A model generated the notes under the pieces. It ran no database searches. It was not told the origin of the DNA and was given only the letters and a program-made list of their open reading frames with translations. A DNA stretch of 64,000 bases from Spirosoma agri (lineage in GTDB: Bacteria > Bacteroidota > Bacteroidia > Cytophagales > Spirosomataceae). The DNA lies in assembly GCF_010747415.1 (NCBI RefSeq), contig NZ_JAAGNZ010000001.1, positions 1,116,001 to 1,180,000 on the forward strand. The letters are read 5' to 3'. Below, piece by piece: positions 8,553-17,879 of this stretch. Numbering within the stretch: position 1 is the first letter of the stretch; every line of letters begins with the position of its first letter. Made by a program: the position numbers and the translations under genes.

Positions 8553-9689
8553 CTATTTTCCGGTTGCCTGCTTGATTGCGGCCACTTCGGCGGGGTCAAC
8601 GGGCGTACCGTCCTGTTTGAACACTTCGTGGAACCAGATAGCCGGTTCGCGACCGTTGACGTATGGATTTTGCCAGCTATCCCAGGGTAGGAATGTCTGT
8701 GTTTTGCCGGCCACGAAACCCCAGTTGATCATACCGACTTTCGCTTTCTTCGCAATGGGTAAATGCGACTGAAATTTACTGTTAACCCCCCTGGCCATGT
8801 ATTCGGTGCAGATAACCGGACGACCAAATGATTCCAGCGCGGGAATGACCTTTTCCAGTTCCGTTGGGTTCGAATACTGGTGGAAGGTGATGATATCGGA
8901 ATTCTCAAACTGAACCTTTTCCATGGGACTCCATTTCGCTGAATTCTGCCAGTCGGCGGGTGTACGATATACCCAAACACCTGACGTTACCGGTTGCGAT
9001 GCTCCGGCCACCCGCACCCACTGGAATACGTGCGGAAGCAGACCCGTCACAATAGCGACTTTATTGGCAGGTTCAAGCTTCTTGCCATTTTTGCCGTAGC
9101 TGTTGTCGTTGGTATTATCGGGTTCGTTCCAGACGTCCCACGCCAGAATCCGGTTGTCATTCTTAAAGGCACCCACTACACCCTTCACGTACGTTTCCAG
9201 GCGCGGATATTGCGATACATCGGTCAACGCGGCTACGCCGGGACTCTGTACCCAGCCCGAATTGTGAATACCTGGCACCGGCTCACGCTGCTTACCCAAT
9301 TTTGGGAACGAGTCCCAGCACGAATCGAACAGCACCAGCATCGGGCGGATTTTGTGTTTGGCACAAATGCTCAGAAACTGGTCCAGTCGTTTGGTAAAAC
9401 CGGCGGGGTCCTGCCAAAGCAGATCGTGCAGAAAAACCCGCATGGTGTTCATGCCGATGCTCTCGGCCATAGCCAGCTCTTTATCGATCGTTGCAGGGTC
9501 AAAGCTTTCGGCCTGGAACATTTCAAGCTCGTTAATGGCATTGGCCGGGGCATAATTGGCTCCTACCAAAAACGGTTCTTTGGCATACCAATCATTGGCT
9601 TTCTTCGCTGACCAGCGACCCGGTGCGTCCTGTCCAAAGGTGGTCATGGCAACCAGGCACAGGCATACTAGAAACAAAAAACGATTCAT
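8553..9689 (-). CDS. Exported GH5-like (cellulase/mannanase-fold) glycoside hydrolase
   Basis: This is a (beta/alpha)8-barrel retaining hydrolase acting outside the cytoplasm. From the start at 9689 the protein is 378 residues with a standard signal peptide (MNRFLFLVCLCLVAMTTFGQ); a Met three codons earlier at 9698 is less likely. The acid/base motif WDVWNEPD puts the catalytic Glu at about 189, and ICTEY near the C-terminus gives the nucleophile at about Glu296. HQY (about 270) lies in the expected place between them. Substrate cannot be read; GH5-like enzymes of this size act on beta-mannans, beta-glucans or mannosides. It follows the epimerase gene by 62 nt, so the two are probably co-transcribed. 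Confidence 0.88.
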   Translation of the reverse strand: MNRFLFLVCLCLVAMTTFGQDAPGRWSAKKANDWYAKEPFLVGANYAPANAINELEMFQAESFDPATIDKELAMAESIGMNTMRVFLHDLLWQDPAGFTKRLDQFLSICAKHKIRPMLVLFDSCWDSFPKLGKQREPVPGIHNSGWVQSPGVAALTDVSQYPRLETYVKGVVGAFKNDNRILAWDVWNEPDNTNDNSYGKNGKKLEPANKVAIVTGLLPHVFQWVRVAGASQPVTSGVWVYRTPADWQNSAKWSPMEKVQFENSDIITFHQYSNPTELEKVIPALESFGRPVICTEYMARGVNSKFQSHLPIAKKAKVGMINWGFVAGKTQTFLPWDSWQNPYVNGREPAIWFHEVFKQDGTPVDPAEVAAIKQATGK

Positions 9690-9751
9690 ACGTAGCAATA
9701 GGGATTAACAAGTAAGTGATACAAGACTCAGAACAGCATATTGGCCAATGA

Positions 9752-10942
9752 TTACTTCACGGTCGAGAACCGATACTCGGTTGTCTGGCTGTACGTCTGT
9801 CCGGGTTTCAGAATCGTGTTTGGATAAGTCGGATGGTTGGGCGAATCGGGGTAATGCTGGGTTTCCATCGCGAACGCACCACGATAGACAATGGGTTTGC
9901 CATATTTGCCGGTATCTGTTCCTTTGAAGAAATTACCGCCGTAGAACTGGAGGGCTGGCTCGGTCGTCAGTACGTCCATTTTGATCCCAGATTTGTCGCC
10001 AATCACTTCGGCAGCGGTGGTTAGTTCGCCCGATTTGGGTTTGTTCAATACCCAGTTATGGTCGTATCCTCCGGCGAAGGTGAGTTGTTCGTTGATCTGG
10101 TCTACGCGTGCCGCCACCGTCGTTGGTTTACGAAAATCGAACGGAGTGCCGACGACAGAAGCGGGTTCACCCTGCGGAATCAGTCCTTTGTCTACCACCG
10201 AGTATTTGTCGGCGTTGATCATCACAAGGTGATCGTTGATCGTGCCGCTGCCCTCGCCGTTCAGATTGAAGAACCCGTGACTCGTTGGGTTATAAGGTGT
10301 AGCCTTGTCGGTTTTGGCCGAATAAACGATCTTCAAGGCATTATCGTCGGTTAGCGAGTAGGTCACGTTGGTGGTCACCGTTCCGGGAAAGCCGCCCTCG
10401 CCATCTTTCGAAACATAGGTTAATTCAAGCGTTTTGTCATTCACTTGTTTGGCATCCCAGACGTGGTTATGAAAGCCAGTGGGTCCGCCGTGTAAAGTGT
10501 TACCGTTGTTGTTGAGTTCAAGCGTGTAGGGTTTACCATCCAGCGTAAATTTGCCTTTCGCGATCCGGTTGCCAAACCGACCAACAATGGGACCGAAGAA
10601 AGCCCCTTCCGGCTTTTCATACTTGGCTACGGTCGAAAAACCGGGTGCTACATCCGTTACTTTGCCGTTCTTATCGGGTACAAGCAGGCCCACGATCCGT
10701 GCGCCGTAGTCGGTGATTGCGACCTGAATGGCTTTGTTTTTAAGGATATACAGGCTCGCTTTTTTGCCAGCCACATCTCCGCCGAACGATGCTGGATCGG
10801 GTAATTTCGCGTCTATCATTGCGGTTGTGTCGCCAGAAACGACGGCTAGTGAATCCGTTGCCTTTTGTTCCGTTTTGTTGGCTTGCTGACAGGCATTGAG
10901 GCCAACAACAGCTGCGAGCACCGGAAAAATTAGTTTTTGCAT
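9752..10942 (-). CDS. galM: Aldose 1-epimerase (galactose mutarotase), lipoprotein
   Basis: GalM interconverts alpha and beta anomers of aldoses, feeding released sugars to transport or kinases. The 396-residue protein starts with a lipoprotein signal (MQKLIFPVLAAVVGLNAC, lipidated Cys18), so it sits in the envelope, as is common for Bacteroidota mutarotases. Catalytic features are intact: GRFGNRI (121-127), NTLHGGP with His151, NPTSHGFFNL with His222, and the catalytic base Glu360 in AMETQHYPDSPN. It lies between the GH43 and GH5-like genes on the same strand, consistent with an oligosaccharide-processing group. Confidence 0.95.
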   Translation of the reverse strand: MQKLIFPVLAAVVGLNACQQANKTEQKATDSLAVVSGDTTAMIDAKLPDPASFGGDVAGKKASLYILKNKAIQVAITDYGARIVGLLVPDKNGKVTDVAPGFSTVAKYEKPEGAFFGPIVGRFGNRIAKGKFTLDGKPYTLELNNNGNTLHGGPTGFHNHVWDAKQVNDKTLELTYVSKDGEGGFPGTVTTNVTYSLTDDNALKIVYSAKTDKATPYNPTSHGFFNLNGEGSGTINDHLVMINADKYSVVDKGLIPQGEPASVVGTPFDFRKPTTVAARVDQINEQLTFAGGYDHNWVLNKPKSGELTTAAEVIGDKSGIKMDVLTTEPALQFYGGNFFKGTDTGKYGKPIVYRGAFAMETQHYPDSPNHPTYPNTILKPGQTYSQTTEYRFSTVK

Positions 10943-11091
10943 TGGTTTGAGAATTGAGGGAAATGAGTAAAGAGCGTAATAGGGCAGTTGAGTAAGCGGG
11001 GCGTTAACTAGAAACGAGTATGGCCCGTCTGTTTGTTACGAAATAGGACAATTACCTAGTTAACCGGCATCACTCGTCGTTAACGGACTCG

Positions 11092-12213
11092 TCACTTTGC
11101 TATTGGTGCCGGAACTGCTACATTGACAATTGGTTTGCCGAAATCGGGCGACCCGTCGGCATGCCACGTAAAAGGCTGAATATAAGGGGCTCGTTTATCC
11201 CCGCAGCCATCGGTAGCTGACCGGTTAGCGTGGTAGATCATCCAGTCCTGCTTGCCATCGGCTGAGCGAAAGAAACCACCGTGGCCCGGAGCCCACACGC
11301 CATTTTCGGGAGCCTGCACAAATACCGGGTTTTGGCTTTTCGTCCAGCTGCCGGGATCCAGCAGATCACCCTTGCCGTTGTACGTCAATAGGCCCAGACA
11401 GTAATCGAGCCAGCAGGCATTCGCCGAATACACAATGAACAGTTTATCGCTGTGCTGTAGAAATTCAGGTCCCTCGTTCACGTAAATTTTAGGGACTTCG
11501 CCGTTTTTCTGCCACGCCTGGGGCACATCACCGTGCATTTCCCACGGTAGATCGGGCTGCGAGATTTTGATGCGGTCACCGTCGATTGTCCAGGGATTTT
11601 TGAGCCGGGCGAGGTAAATATCCTGCCGGCCATTCGTTGGCCCTTCCCACCCCGACCAGGCTGCGTAAAGCTGTCCCTTATAATCAATGACCGACATATC
11701 AATTTCCCAATGGTCGGCTTTATCGCCAATTTTTCCTTTCATCACCCAGTCACCCTGCATGGGATCGGGCGACGCGTTTTCGATGACCCAAACCCGGTGC
11801 GAGCGGTTATTGAGCGAATCCGCTGAGAAGTAGATGTACCAGCGGTCGTTGAACGAGTGAATTTCGGGAGCCCATAAATCTCTGGAATAAGGCTGTCCGG
11901 CAGGAGGGGTGTAAACGATTTTGCTTTCTGCCGTAGCGAGTTCCGCCAGATTATGCGTTCGCCAGAGCGTCAGATTACGGCCGGTGGTATTCATGTAATA
12001 ATACCAGCCGTCTTTTTGCAGCACCCACGGATCGGGACCCGATGACTTTATGGGATTGGTAAACGTTCGCTGAGCCATCGCGACAGGGCTCATACTAACC
12101 AGCAGTAGGCAGAGGGACAGAAACAGGCCTACGCGCGTCCGGGATGGGGAGAACGTTGATTGCCTGGGGGATGGGCTGCTGATGAACCGACCAAAATAGT
12201 GACGTGATTGCAT
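11092..12213 (-). CDS. Exported GH43 family glycoside hydrolase (arabinan/xylan-type)
   Basis: This is a five-bladed beta-propeller hydrolase, inverting in this family. The three acidic residues are recognisable in the 373-residue protein: catalytic base Asp61 in SSGPDPWVL, the pKa-tuning Asp at about 172 in HWEIDMSVID, and general acid Glu247 in VNEGPEF. DLWAPEIH (112-119) is also a family hallmark. The N-terminus is long (about 48 residues), with a hydrophobic signal segment near 27-47 ending in AMAQ; a later start is possible but no better Met precedes the hydrophobic core. It is first in a minus-strand run GH43 - galM - GH5, with 149 nt before galM. Likely substrates are arabinose- or xylose-containing side chains. 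Confidence 0.9.
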   Translation of the reverse strand: MQSRHYFGRFISSPSPRQSTFSPSRTRVGLFLSLCLLLVSMSPVAMAQRTFTNPIKSSGPDPWVLQKDGWYYYMNTTGRNLTLWRTHNLAELATAESKIVYTPPAGQPYSRDLWAPEIHSFNDRWYIYFSADSLNNRSHRVWVIENASPDPMQGDWVMKGKIGDKADHWEIDMSVIDYKGQLYAAWSGWEGPTNGRQDIYLARLKNPWTIDGDRIKISQPDLPWEMHGDVPQAWQKNGEVPKIYVNEGPEFLQHSDKLFIVYSANACWLDYCLGLLTYNGKGDLLDPGSWTKSQNPVFVQAPENGVWAPGHGGFFRSADGKQDWMIYHANRSATDGCGDKRAPYIQPFTWHADGSPDFGKPIVNVAVPAPIAK

Positions 12214-12325
12214 TGATCAACAAAGGGGGTTTGGTAAGTAAAGGCCAAACCCGGCAATTTTACCCCTGCTGATCAGCGGAGAACGATTACTTTAATCACC
12301 ACACCTGTTTTGGACGAGGTATCGT

Positions 12326-12829
12326 CTACGCGTTACTATCCAATTTCCCCGTATCATCAGTCGGTTTCGTTGCGCATGACTCGTCCGTACACTGGCCGTA
12401 AAAAACCAGTGAATGCGACTCCACGGAAAATTGAAGGGCGTTGCCAACGTTGGTCTGAATCAGATGCAGGCGGGGATCGCAGAATTCCTTCACCTTGTGG
12501 CAGACCGTGCAGACCAGATGCGCGTGCTGCTGACGTCCCAGCGATTTCTCGTAGCGGCTCTTGACGTTGTCTTCTTCACCAAACCGGTGTTTCCGAACCA
12601 GCCCACAATCGACCAGAACCTCCAGCGTGTTGTAGACCGTTGCCCGACTGACAGGATACGATTTCTGGTGCATGGCCAGGAATAATTCTTCCGCGTCGAA
12701 ATGATCATTCCGGGAATAGACTTCTTCCAAAATGGCAAACCGCTCTCCTGAGCGACGCAAGCCTTTCGCCAGTAGCGACGCTTCCAGTTTAGCGCGGGCG
12801 GTGGCAAGCAACGAATTTGTCTCCTGCAT
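12326..12829 (-). CDS. Fur-family metal-dependent transcriptional repressor
   Basis: This is a DNA-binding metal-sensing regulator. From ATG 12829 the protein is 167 residues; a Met 11 codons upstream (12862) is the alternative. The winged-helix DNA-binding segment includes YPVSRATVYNTLEVL (58-72). The dimerisation domain has the HAH metal motif (102-104), a structural zinc pair CTVC (107/110) and CTDESC (147/152), as in Fur and PerR. Whether it senses iron, zinc or peroxide cannot be settled from the sequence. It is a single gene with its own promoter. Confidence 0.92.
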   Translation of the reverse strand: MQETNSLLATARAKLEASLLAKGLRRSGERFAILEEVYSRNDHFDAEELFLAMHQKSYPVSRATVYNTLEVLVDCGLVRKHRFGEEDNVKSRYEKSLGRQQHAHLVCTVCHKVKEFCDPRLHLIQTNVGNALQFSVESHSLVFYGQCTDESCATKPTDDTGKLDSNA

Positions 12830-12994
12830 AAACGAGTTGTTTGTCAGAAAGGAACTGGTCAAACGCCAGTTCCTTGTCCCGTAACCTAACCTATGACTTG
12901 TCTTAAATCACTACTACGATCAGTATGTATCAATCTATCCGTCAGCTGTCAGGACGAATCTGTAGTCTGCTTTCTTATTTAGACTAATTTTAAA

Positions 12995-13026
12995 CAAACA
13001 TACGGACTGGAAGCCTAAAACGCAAG
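12995..13026 (-). promoter_or_regulatory. Putative promoter of the Fur-family gene
   Basis: On the minus strand, CTTG (13026-13023) is followed after 20 nt by TATGTTTG (13002-12995). This fits the Bacteroidota TTTG-N19/20-TANNTTTG pattern with one mismatch, and is the same CTTG-N20 arrangement as before the tRNA-Asp gene. It implies a leader of about 160 nt before ATG 12829. Confidence 0.5.
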
Positions 13027-13103
13027 GGCTGGTTTACTAATTTGTCGATTGGCAGAAGCAGGAACTCAATGGGAAAGCCTGTTACAAGGAAGATGGAAGC
13101 TAA

Positions 13104-16100
13104 CTAAAAGGCCGTTCGGCTACTCCCGGCTGAGGTCGTGATCGGTGTTGGAATCGATGGAGCCGACTCGATAACAGGCTTTTCCGGTGCTAGGCCAGGT
13201 GTGTTGCGCTTGCTGCCGAAGAGCCGGTTGAACGAGCGGGTATACAAAAAACTCAATCCGCCACCCGTTGTAATCGTACTGTTGACGCTATACTGGGACA
13301 GTACGCTCTGCTGGTTCCGATTGTACACCTTTGCCCGGAATTTTCCGTCCGGTGTAATGAAGTATTCTAGCGTCCATTCGCCCAGCAGACTGGCGGCATT
13401 ATACTGACTCTGCCCGTACGTAAAGCCACCATCGCGACTGATACGCAGCCGATCATTCAGTAAACGATACGAGAACCGAAGCTGTAGGTTGTTGAGCAGG
13501 TTTTCGTTCTGGGTATTGGTACTGGTGAATCCCCCGATTGATACGCCTACGTCCAGTTTCTCATCAAGATTCGATGCCAGCCGGCTAATCTGATTCGAAA
13601 TCAATTCGCTCACACTGTTAGCCACCCCGGAGTTGACCTGTCCCTGATCGAACAGGTTGGTTCCTTCGGGCAGTAACTGGTTGAATAACAAAACGCTGCT
13701 CACCTGGCGGGTCAACTCCTGATCGTTGCTTTGGATGCGGGATTTGAACGCCGTTACGGCCTGTCGGAAATCGGACGAAGCGGGGAATTCTTTCACGTCC
13801 AGATCGTAACTAATGGCTGGTGAATCCAGATCACCGTTCAGCTTAATAACCAGATCGACCGGGTATCGGCGCGTCTGGTCGGAACTGGTGCTCGACGTGG
13901 GTAAGAGTGGAGAGAGCGAGGTATACTGCGTGTAAGCCGCTGTAACATCCAGTAAGGCACCGTACGGATCACCCGTCCAGGTAATGCGACTGTTCGGACG
14001 AATCTGAAACCGTTTGTTGATGATATTCTGGAACGTGAACGTGTATTCTCCCCGCTGAATCTCGTAGTTACCCGTCATCGAGAAATCGCCTTTCGTATCG
14101 ACCTTCATAGCCAGCCGGCCCTGCCCATACGCCTTGATAATATCACCCGTCTGACGGTCGAGCTGGATTTCGCAATAGGCATCGGGTGTAATGTCAAAAT
14201 TGAAATCCATCTGAATCCGGGACAAGTCCAGGTCAGATGCGCCACTTCCCGTTTTAGTCGACGTTGTTGTTTGGCTAGCGGGTGCACTGCGGCTGACAAA
14301 CCGAATTTGATCATCGGACGCCAGCGACGTTGCTCCATCCAGCGGAATAAAAATGCGCGTGCCTTTATTACTGGCCACATTGGCGCGAATCGTCAGATTA
14401 TTGAGCGGGCCGTAGAGTTCGGCTTTACCCGTTACAACGGCCTGTCCATAGAACATGTCATTGTCTTTGGCAACGGTGTTCAGGATTCGGAAGTTCTTCA
14501 GGTCGGCGTCGAAGCCCAGCGTGAAATACCGGAATCCATCGTGATAGACACCACCCCGAATCAGAGCCGTATTGCCGTCCGGATCGCGTAGCGTCAGTTT
14601 ACGGGTAACGATCTCATTTTCGCCAAAGTAAATTTTATCGTCGAAGGTGAAATCTGCTTTTAGGTAATCGAAACGACCGCGTCCGCCCGTTACACTAACG
14701 TCGCCGTTCAGCACCGGGGCCGATGGGGTGCCGGTTATCGCTACTACGCCATTGGCCATGCCGCCAAGGTTAGAAAACAGATCGGTCGTAAACGCTTCGA
14801 GCAGGTGAAGATCAGCGTTGGTGAGGTTGGCTTTCAGCGACAGCGGATTCGATTTTTGCTGAGGGGTGTAGTTGCCCGCCAGGGTCAGCACATCGGCCCC
14901 ATTCCGGTTGAGATTCGCGTTGACGTTGAGTCGCTGCGTTTGTTGATCCCACTTTGCCCGACCACGCAGATCACCCGCCAATGCTTTCTGGTAGGAGAGG
15001 GTATCAACCGAAAATTCACTTTCGATAATGGGCGTCTCGTACACATCGCGCACGGTCAGGGTTCCATTGAGTTTGCCGCCCAGCTCTGTATTCAGAAGCG
15101 GATTCAGCGACCGGAGCAGGAAGTTTCGCGCTTCCAGATTTAGTCGCTGTACAGAGTCCGCCGAGACCTTTCCCGATACCAGAATCAATTGATTCTGGTT
15201 TAGTACCGACATATTGCTGACGGTGTAGTCGGTGCCGACTTTGCGAATGATACTCTGCGGATTCAGGGTCCAGTCACTGTCCAGCACGCGCACTTTCGAC
15301 TGATGAAAGGTCAGATCGATGGCATCGCCTTTAAAACGCATTTCGCCGTTCAGATCGGCCCGGTTCGAGCTGTTGGCTTGATCGATACTGCTGGTGAAGT
15401 TGATATGGTCGACGTCCCACGAAGCCTCAGCCTGAAGATTCCGGGTTGGCAGCAATGAACTGAAGGTTTGGCGTTGCGACGATACCACCGCCGATGCCAG
15501 CACTTCTTCGCCATACGTGAATTTAGACGTCGTCAGGTCCAATTCACTCGGCCCGAAGCCCAGTTTCCCGAAGCTGAGCGAATCAGACTTGACATTCGCC
15601 GTCAGAAATGAGGTATTATCGACCGTAAACCGCCCCTCAAGGCGTGTGGCCGGTGCTACGTAGACCGTAGGGCTCAGAAACGCCATCAGGGGCGCTATTG
15701 CTTTGGATACAAACTGGAAGTCAACGCCGTAACGCGGAGTTGCTTTAGTGCGTAGTGCACTTGCCTGCCGCAGTTTCTGCTGATAATACGCTTTCATGCC
15801 AGCGGCATCACCAGCAAAGTGAAGTTCATACTCGCGAGCCAGTCGTTTCAGGTCGTCGAAGGTGCGTTGTGGCTGGAAATTTCCCTGCAAGCGCGTAATC
15901 AGAAAATCGGAATCAAGGTCAAAGTAACGCTGCGTGCCTATCGAGTCTTTCCGTTCGATGGACGATAGCAGCGACAATGTTCCAACACGCAGGTTACGCT
16001 TACCGAGGCTTAGTTCGGCGTTGTGGAAATCGGCGTTACCGACAATATCATCCAGCTTACTACCCTCCAGCTTGACCGCTAAATCAGTTTTGACAACGAG

Positions 16101-17747
16101 CGAATCCGCCATGTAGCCTAACGCACGCAGGTCGGCGTGGCGAATGACACCATGCAGGTCGTACCGATGCTTCGGCTCCCGCAGGTCGAATTCACCATCC
16201 AGCGCAAAGTCCAGATTGGTATCGGTCAGCCCCAGTTTACCCCGAAACAACGCATTCTGCAAATTGCCCTGCGCCACGATATTGCGGTAATCATAACCCT
16301 GCCAGCCGAAGCGGCCTAACCGGCCATCGACATCGATACTGGCTCGCTCCAGATCCGTTCCGTGACCAGTAATACGGCCTTCGCCATCCAGCTTACCGAA
16401 TTGATCCGACTGATCGATCAGTTTACCGAGATCCAGATTTTCACTCTTCAGGTTGGCGGTGTATGTAGTCTGATCGGAGTTTTTCGCCAGCTTCAGTGCC
16501 AGATCACCCGTTACGCTGCCTATACCCGTGCGAAATGTCCCCTTCGTCCTGAAGTTATCGAACGTACCGGCAAATTTAGCGTCGAAAGCGACCGTACCGA
16601 GCTTCTGAATCGTGTGATTGAAGGATGTGTCAGGGTAGTATTGCCGGATGTCGGCCATGTTCACGACCGAGGGCGTAAAGGCAAAATCGACGGTCGTTTT
16701 GTCCATGTCCGGTAATCCTTTCCAGGCAATATCGCCCGCCAGACGGCTACGTCCACCGGGTCCAAAGCGAAGATCGGTGTGGCTCAACCGAAACTCGTTG
16801 ACGGTGCCCGTAAAATTGCCCGACAGATACCAGGTCTCGTTTAATTCCCGCAGATAATCCGAAAAGAAGCCCAGGTCTTTGGATTGCACTTCGCTGTCGC
16901 GGAAATGGGCCTGCATCAGCACCCGGCTGTTGAAATCACTGAACGCCGATGGTCTGTCGTAGAAAAAAGTGAGGCTGTTACGAATGATGGAATTGCCGAT
17001 GTGCGCGCGCAGCTTGGCCAGTTCCATTTTCGTGTTGCAGTACAGAAAGCGCGTGTCCAGTTGCCGGATAAGTAACTTCGAATCCCGGTCAAAACCCGAC
17101 AAACCTTTTATGTCGAGCGCAATCGTGTCGCCCAAGACCAGGAAGTTACTAACTTCCGCCGTCAGGTTTTTGAGCGTGAAGTGATTGTAATCGAACCGGT
17201 TCCGGTTTTTTATAAAGGGCTCGCGCGGGTCTTCGAGCGTATACATCCCTTCGACCAGATGAATATGGCTAACCGTGAACGGAACGTTCTGATTCGGGAT
17301 ACTGGGCTTGGTCGGATCAGATGTCAGCTCTTCGATCCGGGCAATGAATTCGTCCAGATTGGTATCGCCGGTCTTCGGGTTTTTAATCATCTGGACATCG
17401 GGCCGGTACAGCACAATTTCATCCAGGTGAATGTTGTGCGCCGATGAATCGATCAGGTTCTTCAGATCGTAATCCGCATCGAGCCGACCCACGCGAATCA
17501 TGGGCCGTCCTTCCTTATCGCGAATACGGACGCCGGTGAGCGTGATCGAATCGAACCATTTGATGGAAACACCTTGGATATCAACCGGAAATTGAAGTTT
17601 TTCGGAGAAACGCGCGGCCAGTTCGCTCACTACCCGCGTTTGCACCGCCGGAATCTGTAACCCCAGCACAATTCCCAACAGCAAGCCGATTACCGTTAGG
17701 AACAGGTAAAGCAGCGTTTTAAGGAATATAGCGAAGAATTGACGCAT
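13104..17747 (-). CDS. TamB-like translocation/assembly module protein (DUF490 C-terminal domain)
   Basis: A 1,547-residue envelope protein with one N-terminal membrane helix (about 6-31), then long beta-helical AsmA/TamB-like repeats and a conserved C-terminal DUF490 region. TamB-like proteins bridge the inner and outer membranes and are implicated in outer-membrane protein assembly or lipid transport. Visible support includes the N-terminal pattern with FPVDIQGVSIKWFDSITLTG, repeated degenerate beta-strand units throughout, and C-terminal segments such as YEIQRGEYTFTFQNIINKRF, PYGALLDVTAAYTQY and RLRISRDGGF. The tail ends in a Pro/Ser/Thr-rich stretch. It is divergent from tsaD with 132 nt between them. 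Partner genes such as tamA are not in the window. Confidence 0.88.
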   Translation of the reverse strand: MRQFFAIFLKTLLYLFLTVIGLLLGIVLGLQIPAVQTRVVSELAARFSEKLQFPVDIQGVSIKWFDSITLTGVRIRDKEGRPMIRVGRLDADYDLKNLIDSSAHNIHLDEIVLYRPDVQMIKNPKTGDTNLDEFIARIEELTSDPTKPSIPNQNVPFTVSHIHLVEGMYTLEDPREPFIKNRNRFDYNHFTLKNLTAEVSNFLVLGDTIALDIKGLSGFDRDSKLLIRQLDTRFLYCNTKMELAKLRAHIGNSIIRNSLTFFYDRPSAFSDFNSRVLMQAHFRDSEVQSKDLGFFSDYLRELNETWYLSGNFTGTVNEFRLSHTDLRFGPGGRSRLAGDIAWKGLPDMDKTTVDFAFTPSVVNMADIRQYYPDTSFNHTIQKLGTVAFDAKFAGTFDNFRTKGTFRTGIGSVTGDLALKLAKNSDQTTYTANLKSENLDLGKLIDQSDQFGKLDGEGRITGHGTDLERASIDVDGRLGRFGWQGYDYRNIVAQGNLQNALFRGKLGLTDTNLDFALDGEFDLREPKHRYDLHGVIRHADLRALGYMADSLVVKTDLAVKLEGSKLDDIVGNADFHNAELSLGKRNLRVGTLSLLSSIERKDSIGTQRYFDLDSDFLITRLQGNFQPQRTFDDLKRLAREYELHFAGDAAGMKAYYQQKLRQASALRTKATPRYGVDFQFVSKAIAPLMAFLSPTVYVAPATRLEGRFTVDNTSFLTANVKSDSLSFGKLGFGPSELDLTTSKFTYGEEVLASAVVSSQRQTFSSLLPTRNLQAEASWDVDHINFTSSIDQANSSNRADLNGEMRFKGDAIDLTFHQSKVRVLDSDWTLNPQSIIRKVGTDYTVSNMSVLNQNQLILVSGKVSADSVQRLNLEARNFLLRSLNPLLNTELGGKLNGTLTVRDVYETPIIESEFSVDTLSYQKALAGDLRGRAKWDQQTQRLNVNANLNRNGADVLTLAGNYTPQQKSNPLSLKANLTNADLHLLEAFTTDLFSNLGGMANGVVAITGTPSAPVLNGDVSVTGGRGRFDYLKADFTFDDKIYFGENEIVTRKLTLRDPDGNTALIRGGVYHDGFRYFTLGFDADLKNFRILNTVAKDNDMFYGQAVVTGKAELYGPLNNLTIRANVASNKGTRIFIPLDGATSLASDDQIRFVSRSAPASQTTTSTKTGSGASDLDLSRIQMDFNFDITPDAYCEIQLDRQTGDIIKAYGQGRLAMKVDTKGDFSMTGNYEIQRGEYTFTFQNIINKRFQIRPNSRITWTGDPYGALLDVTAAYTQYTSLSPLLPTSSTSSDQTRRYPVDLVIKLNGDLDSPAISYDLDVKEFPASSDFRQAVTAFKSRIQSNDQELTRQVSSVLLFNQLLPEGTNLFDQGQVNSGVANSVSELISNQISRLASNLDEKLDVGVSIGGFTSTNTQNENLLNNLQLRFSYRLLNDRLRISRDGGFTYGQSQYNAASLLGEWTLEYFITPDGKFRAKVYNRNQQSVLSQYSVNSTITTGGGLSFLYTRSFNRLFGSKRNTPGLAPEKPVIESAPSIPTPITTSAGSSRTAF

Positions 17748-17867
17748 TCGGGCCGGAAATGCCTAATGTACAATGATTATTGAAAAATACGCCTATCTCT
17801 GACAACTAAGAGAGTGAACGGTTTAGTAGCAACTTCCATTATATAGTCTACAAGAAACATTATCCAT

Positions 17868-17875
17868 TAGTTTTG
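17868..17875 (+). promoter_or_regulatory. Putative -7 element (TAGTTTTG) almost touching the tsaD start
   Basis: TAGTTTTG matches TANNTTTG and ends only 4 nt before the GTG at 17880. If used, transcription would begin at or just past the annotated start, giving a leaderless mRNA or implying a start further in. No TTTG lies at the right -33 spacing. Confidence 0.3.
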
Positions 17876-17879
17876 CACG

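Noticed and set aside
8994-9611. 205-codon plus-strand frame inside the GH5-like gene
   Set aside because: Antisense shadow of a well-supported gene.
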